Positions 45,395-56,660 of a DNA stretch of 64,000 bases are shown piece after piece. The position numbers and the translations under genes were made by a program. The notes below the pieces were generated by a model. It saw nothing but the letters and a program-made list of their open reading frames with translations, ran no database searches and was not told the DNA's origin. Source of the stretch: Pseudopithomyces maydicus (lineage: Eukaryota; Ascomycota; Dothideomycetes; Pleosporales; Didymosphaeriaceae); NCBI GenBank assembly GCA_026873275.1, contig JANTUC010000014.1:682001-746000 (forward strand). The letters are read 5' to 3'. The stretch's first letter is position 1; every line of letters starts with the position of its first letter.

Positions 45395-46600
45395 TATCTT
45401 CCCTCATTTATCGTTAATGACATTGGTGTTGCGTCCGCGTCCATGTAAAAGTGTCCATGTCGCGATTGACATGCTTGTTTTTCTTCATAGCTGACATCCC
45501 TCATGGCTGGTATGTATGCAATATCGTTTTTTCTTTGTGTCATAGATGCGGTCCATGCACAGTTTTGGTGGGCGGTGTCTTTCGTGCAGGCATATTTCGA
45601 GATGGCGGTTTTGTTCGTTGACGTGCCGGTTTTAAGAAGGAAACTTCCCTCGTGTTTCTGGATGCCATATGACCTTTTTTAAGTCCCTTTTTATCGATAT
45701 GCCTGTTTTGATAGGTGGCTCCCTCATGGTTGTATAGAGGTAGGGCGTTGTGTTTGTTTTTGTGTCGGTATCTCGGACGTGCCTGTGCTCATGATGGTGT
45801 TTACCCTCGACTTCTCTCATGAGTCATATCCGTCGTTTTTCTCTTTGTGCTCGTGTTCATCCCCATAGCTCTTCCAGTGCGTGACTTCTCACATGGGCAG
45901 CTTGTTGGACAACTTTTCTGTCTATCCCTTTGGCCAAGTGGAGACTTGGCTTCCCGCATACCTGCCATGCCATTTGTTTTTCTGTCCATCCTTATCCCAA
46001 TGGTAATCCTCGACTTCTTCATTCTTGTTTTTTGACATTGGTTTTTATTTTATCCTTGTCCAAGCCCATGCCCACATGAAATCTCAACTTCTCCCATGCC
46101 TGGTCAGCGTTTTTATTTTTGTATCCTTGCCCGTGTCCAACTCCATGCCCATGCCCATATTGATTTCTCCACCCCCTCATACGTACATTGACAACCTGAT
46201 TTTATACCCGTCTCCATGGCAACATTGGCCCTCAGCTTCCCCCATATTCTGAATGTCATATATCTTTCGTGTCATTTGCCATGCCCATGCCTTTTTTTAA
46301 ATATATGGCTCCCCCATGCTCTGGTCTTCATCGTGGTTGTATTCGTATCCATGTGCATTTTAGTACACCACTTCCCTCATAATATCTGCATGAGAGGATT
46401 TTTTGTTCATGTACTTGCCCCCATACCAATATCAGAACGTCACTTCTCTCATGACTCTTTTGTTGGGTTTTTTTGTTCCCATTGACATGCTTATTTTCAT
46501 AGGCAACTTCACTCATGCTGGTTCGATACCTTGATTTCATGTCCGTATTCAAGTCCATGCTCACGTCAGTCTTTGGCTTCCTCCACGCTTGACCTGCAAC
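45395..46600. repeat. Diverged tandem array, period about 70 bp, about 16 units
   Basis: A landmark close to ACTTCYCTCATG recurs near 45398, 45495, 45642, 45716, 45809, 45882, 45949, 46010, 46086, 46165, 46232, 46306, 46368, 46440, 46505 and 46577. The gaps cluster between 61 and 79 bp, with one gap of double length. After the landmark each unit has a T-rich run (GTTTTTNTTTTTGT) and then a CCATGCCCATG-like part. The period was counted by eye. Confidence 0.7.
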
Positions 46601-47019
46601 ATGTTTTGTGTCCGTGACCATATCTTGGTGATCTTAGCTTTGAATTCTCGTGCTTGATACCCCACATATCGTTTTGGAGGCGCAAGTTTAGAGGGGAAAG
46701 AAGCGGGCGCTCCATATACAGGCGACGCAGAGAAAATCCTAGATCGTTGAGAGACTACAGCATTACGTTATATATCATGCTTTTTCCATGCAGTTCGTGC
46801 AGTTGGACACCGAACCCGTCGTACAGGGAAGGACTGAGTTCATTCGCAGCGAACCTGGGTAGCTGACTGTGGATGCTGTTCGAGACATACCATTCGCTGG
46901 TTGTACGTATATTCCAGCAAAATGTGTAGAAAACAGGTACGAATAAGGGATAATGAGCCGGAGGAAGGCCAGAGCATGTTTCTGTACGCTATAGTATTTT
47001 GTGCGAGTCATGCGGCAAG

Positions 47020-49140
47020 ACGCCGGACTTTTTTTGTAATCCGGAATCGGATATCGTCATGGCGAACAGGTCTAGATGATGACGGATGCTCTTGGAAGCC
47101 ATGCGTTGGCTGTAATGCCGGTTATACATATGTATAGATTTGGACGACAAGAAATGGACTTATTTGACCATATTTTACAATCCGACCGATCCCATGCAGC
47201 CAGACGGCATATGATGCTGGTGAAAAAAACACATTTCTTGCAGAGCAATGTTTTAGAGGTTGAGTCTGGAGTCCATGCAGCAGTAGCTAAGGTAGCGATA
47301 AACCCATTGTCGGGATGGCGAAGAACGGGGGAGAGGCCGTCGTATAATCGATTAAATCGCAGTATCGGCTCTTCAAATGTATCCAGAATGTCCTCATCAC
47401 TTTTTGGGTTATCGGTTTCCGTTATGGTGACAATAATAATACTGAGGGTGCGTAATATAACCGTCCCCAACATTTGTCCAAGTGGATTTTGATTTGAATA
47501 ACGATTTCCTAACCCTCGAATACATGTAAACTGCCCGCAATCTTTAATAAAGCCATAGGAACAGCATGAAGAGTGGTGCAGCAAGAATTTTACGCGTTGA
47601 ACAGCCTCTTTGCATTGATATTTGTTGTCGCTGTCGGCGCAACTTCCGTGCTTTGGAAAGCAGTGTGGACATGAAATTGACGCCCAGTAGCTTGGATTGG
47701 GGAGAACCCGTGGGTTTGGCTGTTCCGGACAGGTGAGGAAAGGGCAAGACAAGGAATACAGGCTTCGGTCCGGACTTTTTGCTGGGGAAGGGGGAGAGAA
47801 GACCAAGTGGGACATTTGATAGTTGCTTTGTAGATTCGGTACTCTGAGTAGGGAGGAGGAGAATAGGACAAGACATCGCGGATCAAAATCCAGCTTTCTG
47901 CTGCAGACACATGGAAACCAACCGAACTTTTTGATTGTGTAGGTTTATTTCAATGCTCCATACTCCGGATAGAAGGGAGAGAGAAGCATACCTAACCTTG
48001 CACATCATCTTGTGTTTGGAACGGTGTAGATGAATCGTGGATGAGGTGTTTGATAGGCTGTTTTAGATCTCTTGGGGGAGGGGAGAAGGAAGTTAAGGGA
48101 TATTGTTGGTAAATTTCTTTCTGGACGATTGAACATACGATATTAGTCCGATGATTTTAGTCCGGGGAGTAGGATTGAGTGGCCTCGGTACTCCTGGCTG
48201 GAAAGCAGACATGAAAATTTATAGGTGTCTCTTTTTTTAGTCGGAAACATGGAGGCCAAATTAGTCACCTCATTCCTTGTCGTTGTTTTAAGCCTCCTGT
48301 CAAGAAGAGAGAGACATCAGTCGTTACTCCGACTGCTTGATTACTTCTTGAATGCCTGCGGCTGGGATTCTCCATAATGTACGGCTGCCATGTTTTAGTT
48401 CCCCTGAGAGGAAGGGAAAAAAGATTCCTGGACTGCAGCTGGAACTTCTTATTTTGGGAAGAGAGCGGTGGGGGCGGCAGCCATACTTGTATTGCTTAGC
48501 AGATTTGGTGGATGGGATGGGCTTGGTATCTCGAACAGGAGGGAGATAGATAATCGAAATGTCCACCAGGTTTTTATCATGGAGGTGTGGACATAGAATA
48601 AGTGTTTCTCGACTTTTTTTGTACTCCGGACAGGGAAGGCGAAAGGCAATTGAGATACCTCGTCTTTATTTTAGAAATGTGGATATGCCTGGGATAGTCC
48701 ATGAGTTTTTTGTCAGATCTTTTTAGTTCTCTTGGCGGGAAGGAGGAGGGACAACCAGCATTTTATTTAGAGGATCCAAAGGCAAAAGATACCTGGAATA
48801 GTCCATGGTTTCTTTTTGATCAGATTCTTTGATTCTTCTTTGTGGTAATCAAGAAAGACACTAGAGGACCTGGGATTGCGCAGGTATCAACTGGGTCGTT
48901 TGATGATTTGGGGTGGTTTCCCAGACGGGTGGAGAGAAGACGTTGAAGAAGTTAACTGTTTTTTTGTTTTTGAGAGCATGAATATGAATTGGTATATCAA
49001 GAAATTCGGAATAATGTTGCTGACAAGACAGGGGAAATGTATAGAGCGGAGAGAGCTTTGTCGTAAAAACACACAACCGGGATCGCTCATGAGGTGTTTG
49101 ATGGGTTTGCTTTCGATTTTGAAGGCGGGAAGAGAGTGAG
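47020..49140. repeat. Diverged purine-rich tandem units
   Basis: Units combine a T run and TAGTYC or TGTACTCCGG with a GGGAAGG/GGGAGAGAGACAT-like block. Examples are near 47770, 47925, 48057, 48290, 48390, 48605, 48715 and 49115. Spacing is irregular, roughly 75-140 bp. Copies are more degraded than in the left array, so the repeat call is weaker. Confidence 0.45.
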
Positions 49141-50503
49141 AGAGACATTGATCACCTCTTTTGAATGTTTGCTACTACTATTAGTAATGGAGACTTCGAT
49201 TCGTACTTATAAGCTTCAAGAATGAGAGGAGGTATATTGGGAGGGGCTTACTGACTCTCCCTAGTTTGAAAGCTCTCTGCTGCGAATTGTCATAGTCCTA
49301 GAGACACTATCGTTTCGAACATCCAGGCAAGGAGAAGACGCATCGATTTATATATTGGTGATGTTGCAACATTGCAACTAGAATCCCTCATTGTCTGAGG
49401 AGACAGAACTTAATCCCCCAAAAAGGCAAGTCACATATATAAGCTGGTCTCGGTTTTGATTCCATGTAGGATTTTTATTTAAGTGTGAAGTAAAGTGTAC
49501 TGAGCTGAAAGGATATTTGGGGGATTTATATATGGTTCCGTGGTATGATGTGCTACGTTCATAGTAACGAGTAGTGGTGGTGGTGATGATGGTAATGATG
49601 AGCATTATTTGAATTGATAAGATACATGAAGCTGCGACGTCTCCAAAATCGTAACATCCCAATACCGATCATCGAAAGATTGAACGCGACATATGATGTA
49701 ATCCCGATTAGTTTCAGTCATCTACTGAAGGGGGTGGGCATAAAGATATCGGTGTGCTTTTTAGTTCACGAAAGAAGGTGGAGACATTAGTCGTCGGGAT
49801 AAATAATTTTTATATTCTGGAAAAGGATGAGATACACAAGAATGTTCCCGTGTGGTTTGAAAATCTCCAAAAAAGCAAGATAAACTTGCGTAGCTAATGG
49901 AGTGATTTTATTCACAAAAGAGATACTAAAATGAATTATATTAAACAGGAAATCCTGAAAGAGAATTTATATATATACGGACCATTTGATGTAGCCATAC
50001 GATATGCCAAAGAGTTCTGTTGATGATAATGATAATTATGCCGATGATGATGAGCACTATCGGAATCGATACCCACTGTCCTGTACAGGTCCTTACGACG
50101 TTGATTGAAAGCCACAAAACCATACCCACTTTATTGTTGCACTTCGTTCATGTTGTCTTTGGTGTGAGTTTTATAATAGTCGAAAGGAGAAACAGAAAGC
50201 ATAGTAGCGTTTATGATGTGTTTTACACTCAGTTTAGCGCATGTTTTGAATACTCCAGGGAAGTATTTCCACCGACATTTTAGAACCAATTCGAATATTT
50301 CAAACGCCCCATTTCATACTTTTATTTTTTTGGTTGTAATTATCTTTCAAATAATTCCACACCTCCTATGGGCAAACATGCAAGGGATTTTTTTTAGTCA
50401 TTCCTCCACGCACACCACGTCGTTTTACTAATTGACGTTTTCCGTGCACCAACACCACACCATAATGGATCATGACGCCCATTTTAAGTCGTCCAGATCA
50501 ATA

Positions 50504-50955
50504 CGTAGTCCATTTTAAGACCACGCCGTATTCATCTCGAAAGAGTTAAGACTTTCGCTCAACCTGCCGCCATGCAGTTATTCTATACCAAATTCGCTCA
50601 ACCTGCCACCATGCAGTTGTTCTATACCAAATCTAATAAGTCTAAAGTTCTCCCATCAACATCTTGCTCGAATATTTTTTAATCTTCGCACCACCCAAAT
50701 AGGTCCACGGCAGAGAAATTTTAGTCCCTTAAGATAATATCATATCGAACGTAGTTTATTTTAAGACCACGTCGTATTCATCTCGAAAGAGTTTAGACTT
50801 TCGCTCAACCTGATGCCATGCAGTTATTCCATACCAAATCTAATGTCTAAAGATCTCCCATTGACATGTTGCTCGAATGTTTTTTGATCTTCGCACCACC
50901 CAAATGGGTTCACGGCAGAGGATTTTTAATTCCCAAAGATAATCCAACATCGAAC
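50504..50955. repeat. Tandem duplication of about 207-bp unit with internal 39-bp duplication
   Basis: Copy A (50504-50749) and copy B (50750-50955) both run from CGTAGTYYATTTTAAGACC to AAGATAAT...ATCGAAC and are very similar along their length. Copy A is 39 bp longer because TTCGCTCAACCTGCC... (50554-50592) is repeated at 50593-50631. Both copies contain CTCGAAAGAGTT and CACCACCCAAAT landmarks. Confidence 0.9.
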
Positions 50956-51639
50956 TCGAAACACGAGTTTCGAGTCCTCAGTCTTCTGTGGAGTGTAAAG
51001 AGAATGTAGGAAGCAATTTGAAGACATTTATATGTGAAAATCGTCTGATCTATGGAAAGGCTCGGAGATGTAAACTAGGTCTATAACCAAAAGAACGGTG
51101 ATGATGATGACGACCATGATGATAATGTTAATTAGTATGACTGTAGAAACGGCGTCCTCATGCTTGTCCGCAACTGACTAGCGGATTGGCTCGGAATTGC
51201 GCAGGGCGACCTTCTTGATGAATCTAGAATCGGATGATAGACCGTTACGAGTAAATTCCACCATCACGTCGAGTTGCAGCTCATTCAAGTTTTCCAAAGG
51301 TCCCAAGTCCTCCCATCGTAGATTTTGCTTGTCTCCCTCCTCCAGTGCCCACATGCCACCATGCTATGGCGGTTTATCTTATTTAGCCAGCCCCTTAAAA
51401 TAACGCACCATATGTCAATGCTCATATACTGATTTTTAGGAGTTTTGGTTGTCCAAAAATACGCAACCTCCCATAGCGCAGTCGTTATAATCTTTTAGTT
51501 GTCATCTCTCCATCCACTGCCACACATGAAAAGTTTGCATCTGGGCTTAGTTTGCAAAAACAACCCAGCCATTCGGCGCTTTTTACGCAGTCGCGTCGCC
51601 TAAATTCAGCCCACACATGCCCCTCACTCCTATGTATCT

Positions 51640-52760
51640 GTTGTGTGTGTTTTACCCCAGTGGCACCCCGCCATTCTTGTCGCTTACTTCGTTTCGAAAT
51701 CTACAATGTTCTCTCCTCCATCCCGCATACCTCTGTTTCACCATGGATTTGCCCCCAGCAACACCCCACCATTCTTTTTCTTCCACTGATTTTCTTTTCC
51801 TGAAATCCGCAGAAGCATCTCTTCCCTAAACGGGTTGCTCCCAACAAATAGCACACTGCTATTGTTATTCCTAGGAACTTATGGAGCCCACCTCAGTCCC
51901 ATATATCTGTGGGCATGGTTTTTTTGTGTCCTGCCTTTTATTCCCTGAAATCAGAGGGTCCACCCCCACCCATACATCTGTGGGCACAGTTTTTTTTTTA
52001 CCCCAGAAACACACCCCACCATTCTTGCTTATTCTTATCATTTTGTTCCCTAAAATCCACACTGTCCCCTCCCTCCCATGCAATTATCTTGCCACTTTTT
52101 TAACGCAAACACACCACCATTTTTCCACTTTCGCATATTTTATTTTGACATCCACGATCCTCGCTTTCCACGCACATGAATCTCATTTGTCCAGTGTTTT
52201 GACCACAGCAACAAACGCCATCGATTCTTTCAATACCTTGCTTTTTATCCTTGAGATCCACAGAGTTCTCTCCTCTCCTCCCTCCCATGAGATTCAACCT
52301 GCTTTTCTTTTACCTCCAGTAACGCACTCCACCATTCGGCGATATAGTGAACTTTTCATTCCTTGAAACTGCACAGTCTTCCCCTCCTCCCCTCCTTCCC
52401 ACATCAGGGTTTTCACTTACTTTTTGTTTCACCCCAGCCCCATATACTTATGATTCCTTCTTTTTACCCCAGCAACACCCCGCCATTGCGGCTTAGCACC
52501 CATGTGTTTCGAGATCAACAGAGTCCCCCCAACATGGTTTTGCTCTACCGTGTTTTATAACCTGCCCCCGCCCCGAAGCAACACCTTGCCATTTCACCTG
52601 TTGAATGCAATTTTTCACTGCCTCCAAAGAACAACAGATGCCTCCCATACGTTTGGCTCTCCATTTTTTCCAGCCCTCGTCCTCACTCCCAATGTCGTCG
52701 TCTTTTCAACTTTTTACCCCAGAAAGAAGCACACCCATCATTGGTTTCACTGCACGATTT
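51640..52760. repeat. Diverged tandem array, period about 90-110 bp, about 10 units
   Basis: A CCCCAGCAACACCCCACCATT-like landmark recurs near 51657, 51747, 51835, 52000, 52105, 52203, 52313, 52472, 52571 and 52720. Between landmarks lie a CTGAAATCCACAG-like block and a pyrimidine-rich TCCCCTCCTCCCATG block. Related CTGGATTTTAGAT sequences occur in inverse orientation near 53005 and 53155. Confidence 0.7.
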
Positions 52761-53837
52761 TAGCACCGCTGCCGAAAAAAACAACGGACAACGCTCATGT
52801 GATCAGCACTTCAAGTTTTTTTTAGCCTTCGTTCTCCTCCCCAGCTCCACACATGCAACGTAACGACTGTAATTTATAAAAGCCCCTCTTCGCCCCTCCC
52901 ATAGGCTGAAAAGCTGGTAGGTTGAATATCCAAACACCTCGGGTGCTGCATCGGGAGGGAGTACGAAGGCTTGGGGGCAGGATGGGGCCATGTGTTTCTC
53001 GATTCCTGGATTTTAGATACAGGCGGAGAGGGAGGTGGGTAGGAAAAAGTACCACCTCCAGTCACATTAGAATGCGAGGTCGAGGATTTTATATAATACG
53101 TCGAAAGGGTGTATGTAGGCTTCCAGTCAGGGTGGATTCATGTCTCTTAGCTGCTGGATTTTAGATATCGGTGGAAAAGCAGGTAAAGTGTGGAGAAAAC
53201 GGTTGGTAGGCGCAGTGGTGGACAATATATAGGTAGGACCGTCTGAAGTTCTACATGGAGCAAGGCTGGAGGGGTTGATAATGATGATGGTGATGACGAG
53301 GAACATCACGAGTAGCATATATGTACATGGTATCCATCATCAAGTCACTCACCACCACAAATCACAATCCATGTCAGGCAAGGCGAACATCTTTATAAGA
53401 GCGGAGAAAGCAGTGACATTGACATTACCATCTCACATCTCAAACTATGATACATAATCCATCCTCCATCAATTACCACCACGTACATTTCCTTTCGGTT
53501 CTGCTCTTCTGTCATCTTAGGTATTCCCATTCCCTCTCATACAAAAGCCACGCCTTCGCAATCCGGGCGAAATCAGACAGCGGGCACCGACCACACTAAA
53601 AAGCTAGTAGGGAGTAGTAAAACATGAAGCTTGCCACGCGAGCAACCAGTTAAAAAAAGAGAAGAGAAGAGGTATAGGTACAGAAAAATACACCGGAAAT
53701 TGTACACGTCTAATAAAAAAGACCAAAGACTTCATCCCCAGACCGTACGTAATGCAAGACGCCTGCTTTTTTGATTGTGCCGCGAAATATGACCGTTATT
53801 TGAGAGAAAAAGACATGAGGTGGGAGATTCAAAGCAT

Positions 53838-55257
53838 TTACTGCTTCTTCTCACCCTCACCCTCGGGCTTCTGCTCGCTGGACTGGTTCTGGTCCGCGTT
53901 GCGGGCCTTGTGCATCTGGTCGAACAGAGTGAGGGAGGCGTTCTGGAGGTCGTCGGTGAGCTCCTTGATCTGCTCAGCGGAGAGCTCGCCCTCGCCCTGC
54001 TGGGAGGCGGCGATCTTCTCGCGAACATCGTTGATCTTCTCCTTGATCTTCTCAGCCTCGGTCTTGTCGAGACGGTCCTCGAATTCCTTGAGGGCCTTCT
54101 CGGTGTCGTTCACGACGCTGTCGGCGCGGTTGGCGGCCTCAATGGCGGCCTTGCGCTGCTTGTCCTGGTCGCCGTAGCGCTCAGCATCGTCAACCATGGA
54201 CTGGATCTCAGAGTCGGAGAGACCAGAGCCGGAGGCGATGGTGATGGACTGGTCCTTGTTGGTGGACTTGTCCTTGGCGTGGACGTGGACAATGGAGTCA
54301 GCATCGATGTCGAAGGTGACCTCGATCTGGGGAACACCGCGGTGTGCCGGGGGAATGCCAACAAGCTGGAAGTTTCCGAGCATCTTGTTGTCACGGACAA
54401 GCTCACGCTCACCCTGGAAGACCTTGATCTCGACGGCGCTCTGGAAGTCGGCGGCGGTGGAGAAGACCTGGGACTTCTTGGTGGGGATGGTGGTGTTGCG
54501 GTTGATCAAGCGAGTGAAGACACCACCGAGGGTCTCGATACCGAGCGAAAGAGGAGTGACATCGAGGAGCAAGATGTCAGTAACCTCACCAGAGAGGACG
54601 GCACCCTGGATAGCGGCACCAATGGCGACAGCCTCATCGGGGTTGACCGACTTGGCGGGGTCGCGACCGAAGATGCTCTTGACGGACTCGGTGACCTTGG
54701 GCATACGGGTCATACCACCAACGAGGATGACCTCCTTGATGTCCTTAGCCTGGAGGTTGGCATCCTTGAGGGCCTTGCGGACAGGCTCGACGGTCCTGGA
54801 GATGAGCGGGTCAACGAGCTTCTCGAGCTGGGCACGAGTCATCTTCTCGTTGATGTGCTTGGGGCCGGAAGCATCGGCGGTGATGAAAGGCAGGTTGACG
54901 TCAGTCTGAGCAGAAGAAGAAAGCTCAATCTTGGCCTTCTCGGCGGCCTCACGGATACGCTGGATAGCCATGCGGTCGTTGCTCAGATCGATGCCCTGCT
55001 CCTTCTTGAAGGCCTGGACGAAGTGGCGGACGAGAGTGATATCGAAGTCCTCACCACCAAGGTGGGTGTCTCCGTTGGTGGACTTGACCTCAAAGACGCC
55101 GTTCTGGATCTCGAGGATGGAGATATCGAAAGTACCACCTCCAAGATCGTAGACAGCGATGATGCTGTCGGTGGACTTGTCAAGACCGTAGGCAAGGGCA
55201 GCGGCGGTAGGCTCGTTGACAACACGGAGGACGTTGAGACCGGCGATCTGACCGGCG

Positions 55258-55295
<38 letters not shown>

Positions 55296-55959
55296 AGGAA
55301 CAGTGACGACGGCGTTCTTGACGTTCTTGCTCATGTAAGCCTCAGCGGTCTCCTTCATCTTGCCGAGAACGAAACCACCGATCTGGGAGGGCGAGTACTT
55401 CTGGCCCTGGGCCTCGAGCCAGGCATCACCGTTGGTGTGCTGGACGATCTTGTAGGGCACCTGCTGGATATCGCGCTGGACCTCGGCGTCGGTGAACTTG
55501 CGACCGATGAGACGCTTGGTGGCGAAGAGAGTGTTCTCGGGGTTGACGACGGCCTGACGCTTCGCGGCAACACCGACGAGACGCTCGCCATCCTTGGTGA
55601 AACCAACGACGGAAGGCGTTGTGCGGGTACCTGGGGGACGGGTCAGCTCACGTCAATGCAGATGGAGATGATGTGCAACGTACCTTCAGAGTTCTCGATG
55701 ATGCGCGGCTGCTTTCCCTCCATGACGGCAACGGCCGAGTTGGTGGTACCCAAATCGATACCGATGACGGCACCCTTCACCTTCTCATCTGAGCCCTCTG
55801 CATATCCGCGTGTGAGGAATGGTGTCCTGAGGGCGGTGGGCTGGACGCGACGAACGCCTGAAGCTGCCCGGGGCAAAATCTTTGATGGCAAGTCAGTGGC
55901 ATGCTGGATGACGATTGCGCGCGCGCACTTACGCTTCGTGATAATCTTGATGAGAACAT
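53838..55959 (-). CDS. SSC1: Mitochondrial Hsp70 chaperone (SSC1 type)
   Basis: Exons 55959-55933, 55879-55684 and 55630-53838 give 671 residues, as expected. The first exon encodes MFSSRLSRS. With the next exon it forms an Arg/Ser/Ala-rich mitochondrial presequence ending near RGYAEG. Hsp70 signatures are all present: GIDLGTTNSAVAV (ATP loop), VYDLGGGTFDISIL, VILVGGMTRMPKV and the DVTPLSLGIETLGG linker, then the substrate-binding domain and a C-terminal lid ending in an acidic/Gln-rich tail. The DnaK-like motifs and presequence separate it from cytosolic Hsp70. It drives matrix protein import and folding with the TIM23 motor, J-proteins and Mge1. A canonical heat-shock element lies about 147 bp upstream. 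Codon bias is strong, and a long antisense frame results from it. Confidence 0.97.
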
Positions 55960-56660
55960 GATGTGATGTGTGGGGGTGTGTTGCGAAAGGAAGGCGCAAA
56001 CAACAAGAAAACAGATGAAGAGGGAGAATTGATGGGGAGGAGGATGTTTATATGATGGCAAGATGGAGAGGAGCTTTGACAGGAGAAGTTTTAGTTGTCG
56101 AATTAGAAATTTCGAGAAGGGAAAGATGGCTTGGCGCAGCTCCCGATGAGCGCCGAGGTCGCGTCTGTGCACGCCAGGGAGGCGGAAGAGCACCCGACGG
56201 TGAGGCTGCTGTTGCCAACGCCTGCTGGCCGCGCTGGCGATGCCCGTCCGTTCGTCTGCATCTGCATCTGCATCTGCACCAGCCAAGGCGTCGCCTTTGC
56301 AGCTGCGTTTGCGTGCGTGCGGCCGTGGGCGGCTGTGCCTGTCGTGCTGTCTCCAAGCCCACTCACGTGTCGCGCTGCAGGCCCGTCGCTGTGGGGAAAG
56401 CTCCGCGCGCAACGTCGAGGATCTGCTCGTAGGTGAGTTGTGCCACCACGCAGCCTCCAAACAGCGCTGCAGCCCTAGATACTCCCCTACAATTCATACA
56501 AATTATTACTTGTGCCCTGCCCACCGTGTCCGCTCACTGTCCCACTGCAAAGCATCCAGACTGCTGGTACCTGGCCGCGGCTGACATCATCGCGCCTCCG
56601 TCGCATAACCGCCTTGTCCGTCCAGTCCTCATGCTGCCGCCACCCACCTGTGCCTGAAGC
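55960..56660. promoter_or_regulatory. Divergent promoter between SSC1 and the DUF2415 gene
   Basis: This 701-bp GC-rich spacer contains a perfect heat-shock element (own entry). Overlapping frames on both strands (for example 56048-56362) are compositional and not genes. Confidence 0.5.
56106..56118. promoter_or_regulatory. Canonical heat-shock element (GAAnnTTCnnGAA)
   Basis: The bases GAAATTTCGAGAA give three perfectly phased inverted nGAAn pentamers, the binding site of an HSF trimer. It lies about 147 bp upstream of the SSC1 start, which matches expected heat induction of mitochondrial Hsp70. Confidence 0.75.

Larger units (their letters stand above)
44823..53837. other. 9-kb gene-free interval built of diverged tandem repeats
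   Basis: No protein gene can be supported here. The left part (45.4-46.6 kb) has a repeat of about 70 bp, the middle (47.0-49.3 kb) purine-rich units, the 50.5-51.0 kb part a duplicated 0.2-kb unit, and the right part (51.6-52.8 kb) a repeat of about 100 bp. Imperfect GATGATGRT runs recur near 49575, 50030, 51105 and 53280. Units are strongly diverged, so the array is old or under weak constraint. It may be heterochromatin, a non-coding transcript unit or a decayed repetitive gene. Confidence 0.6.

Noticed and set aside
44823..53837. CRISPR array or rDNA/tRNA cluster
   Set aside because: Units are diverged and directly abut without conserved repeats plus unique spacers. No tRNA B-box with matching stem or rRNA-like sequence was noticed anywhere in the window.
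53820..55961. 713-codon plus-strand open frame
   Set aside because: It lies wholly antisense to the clear Hsp70 gene, shows no domain and has skewed composition expected from the sense codon bias.
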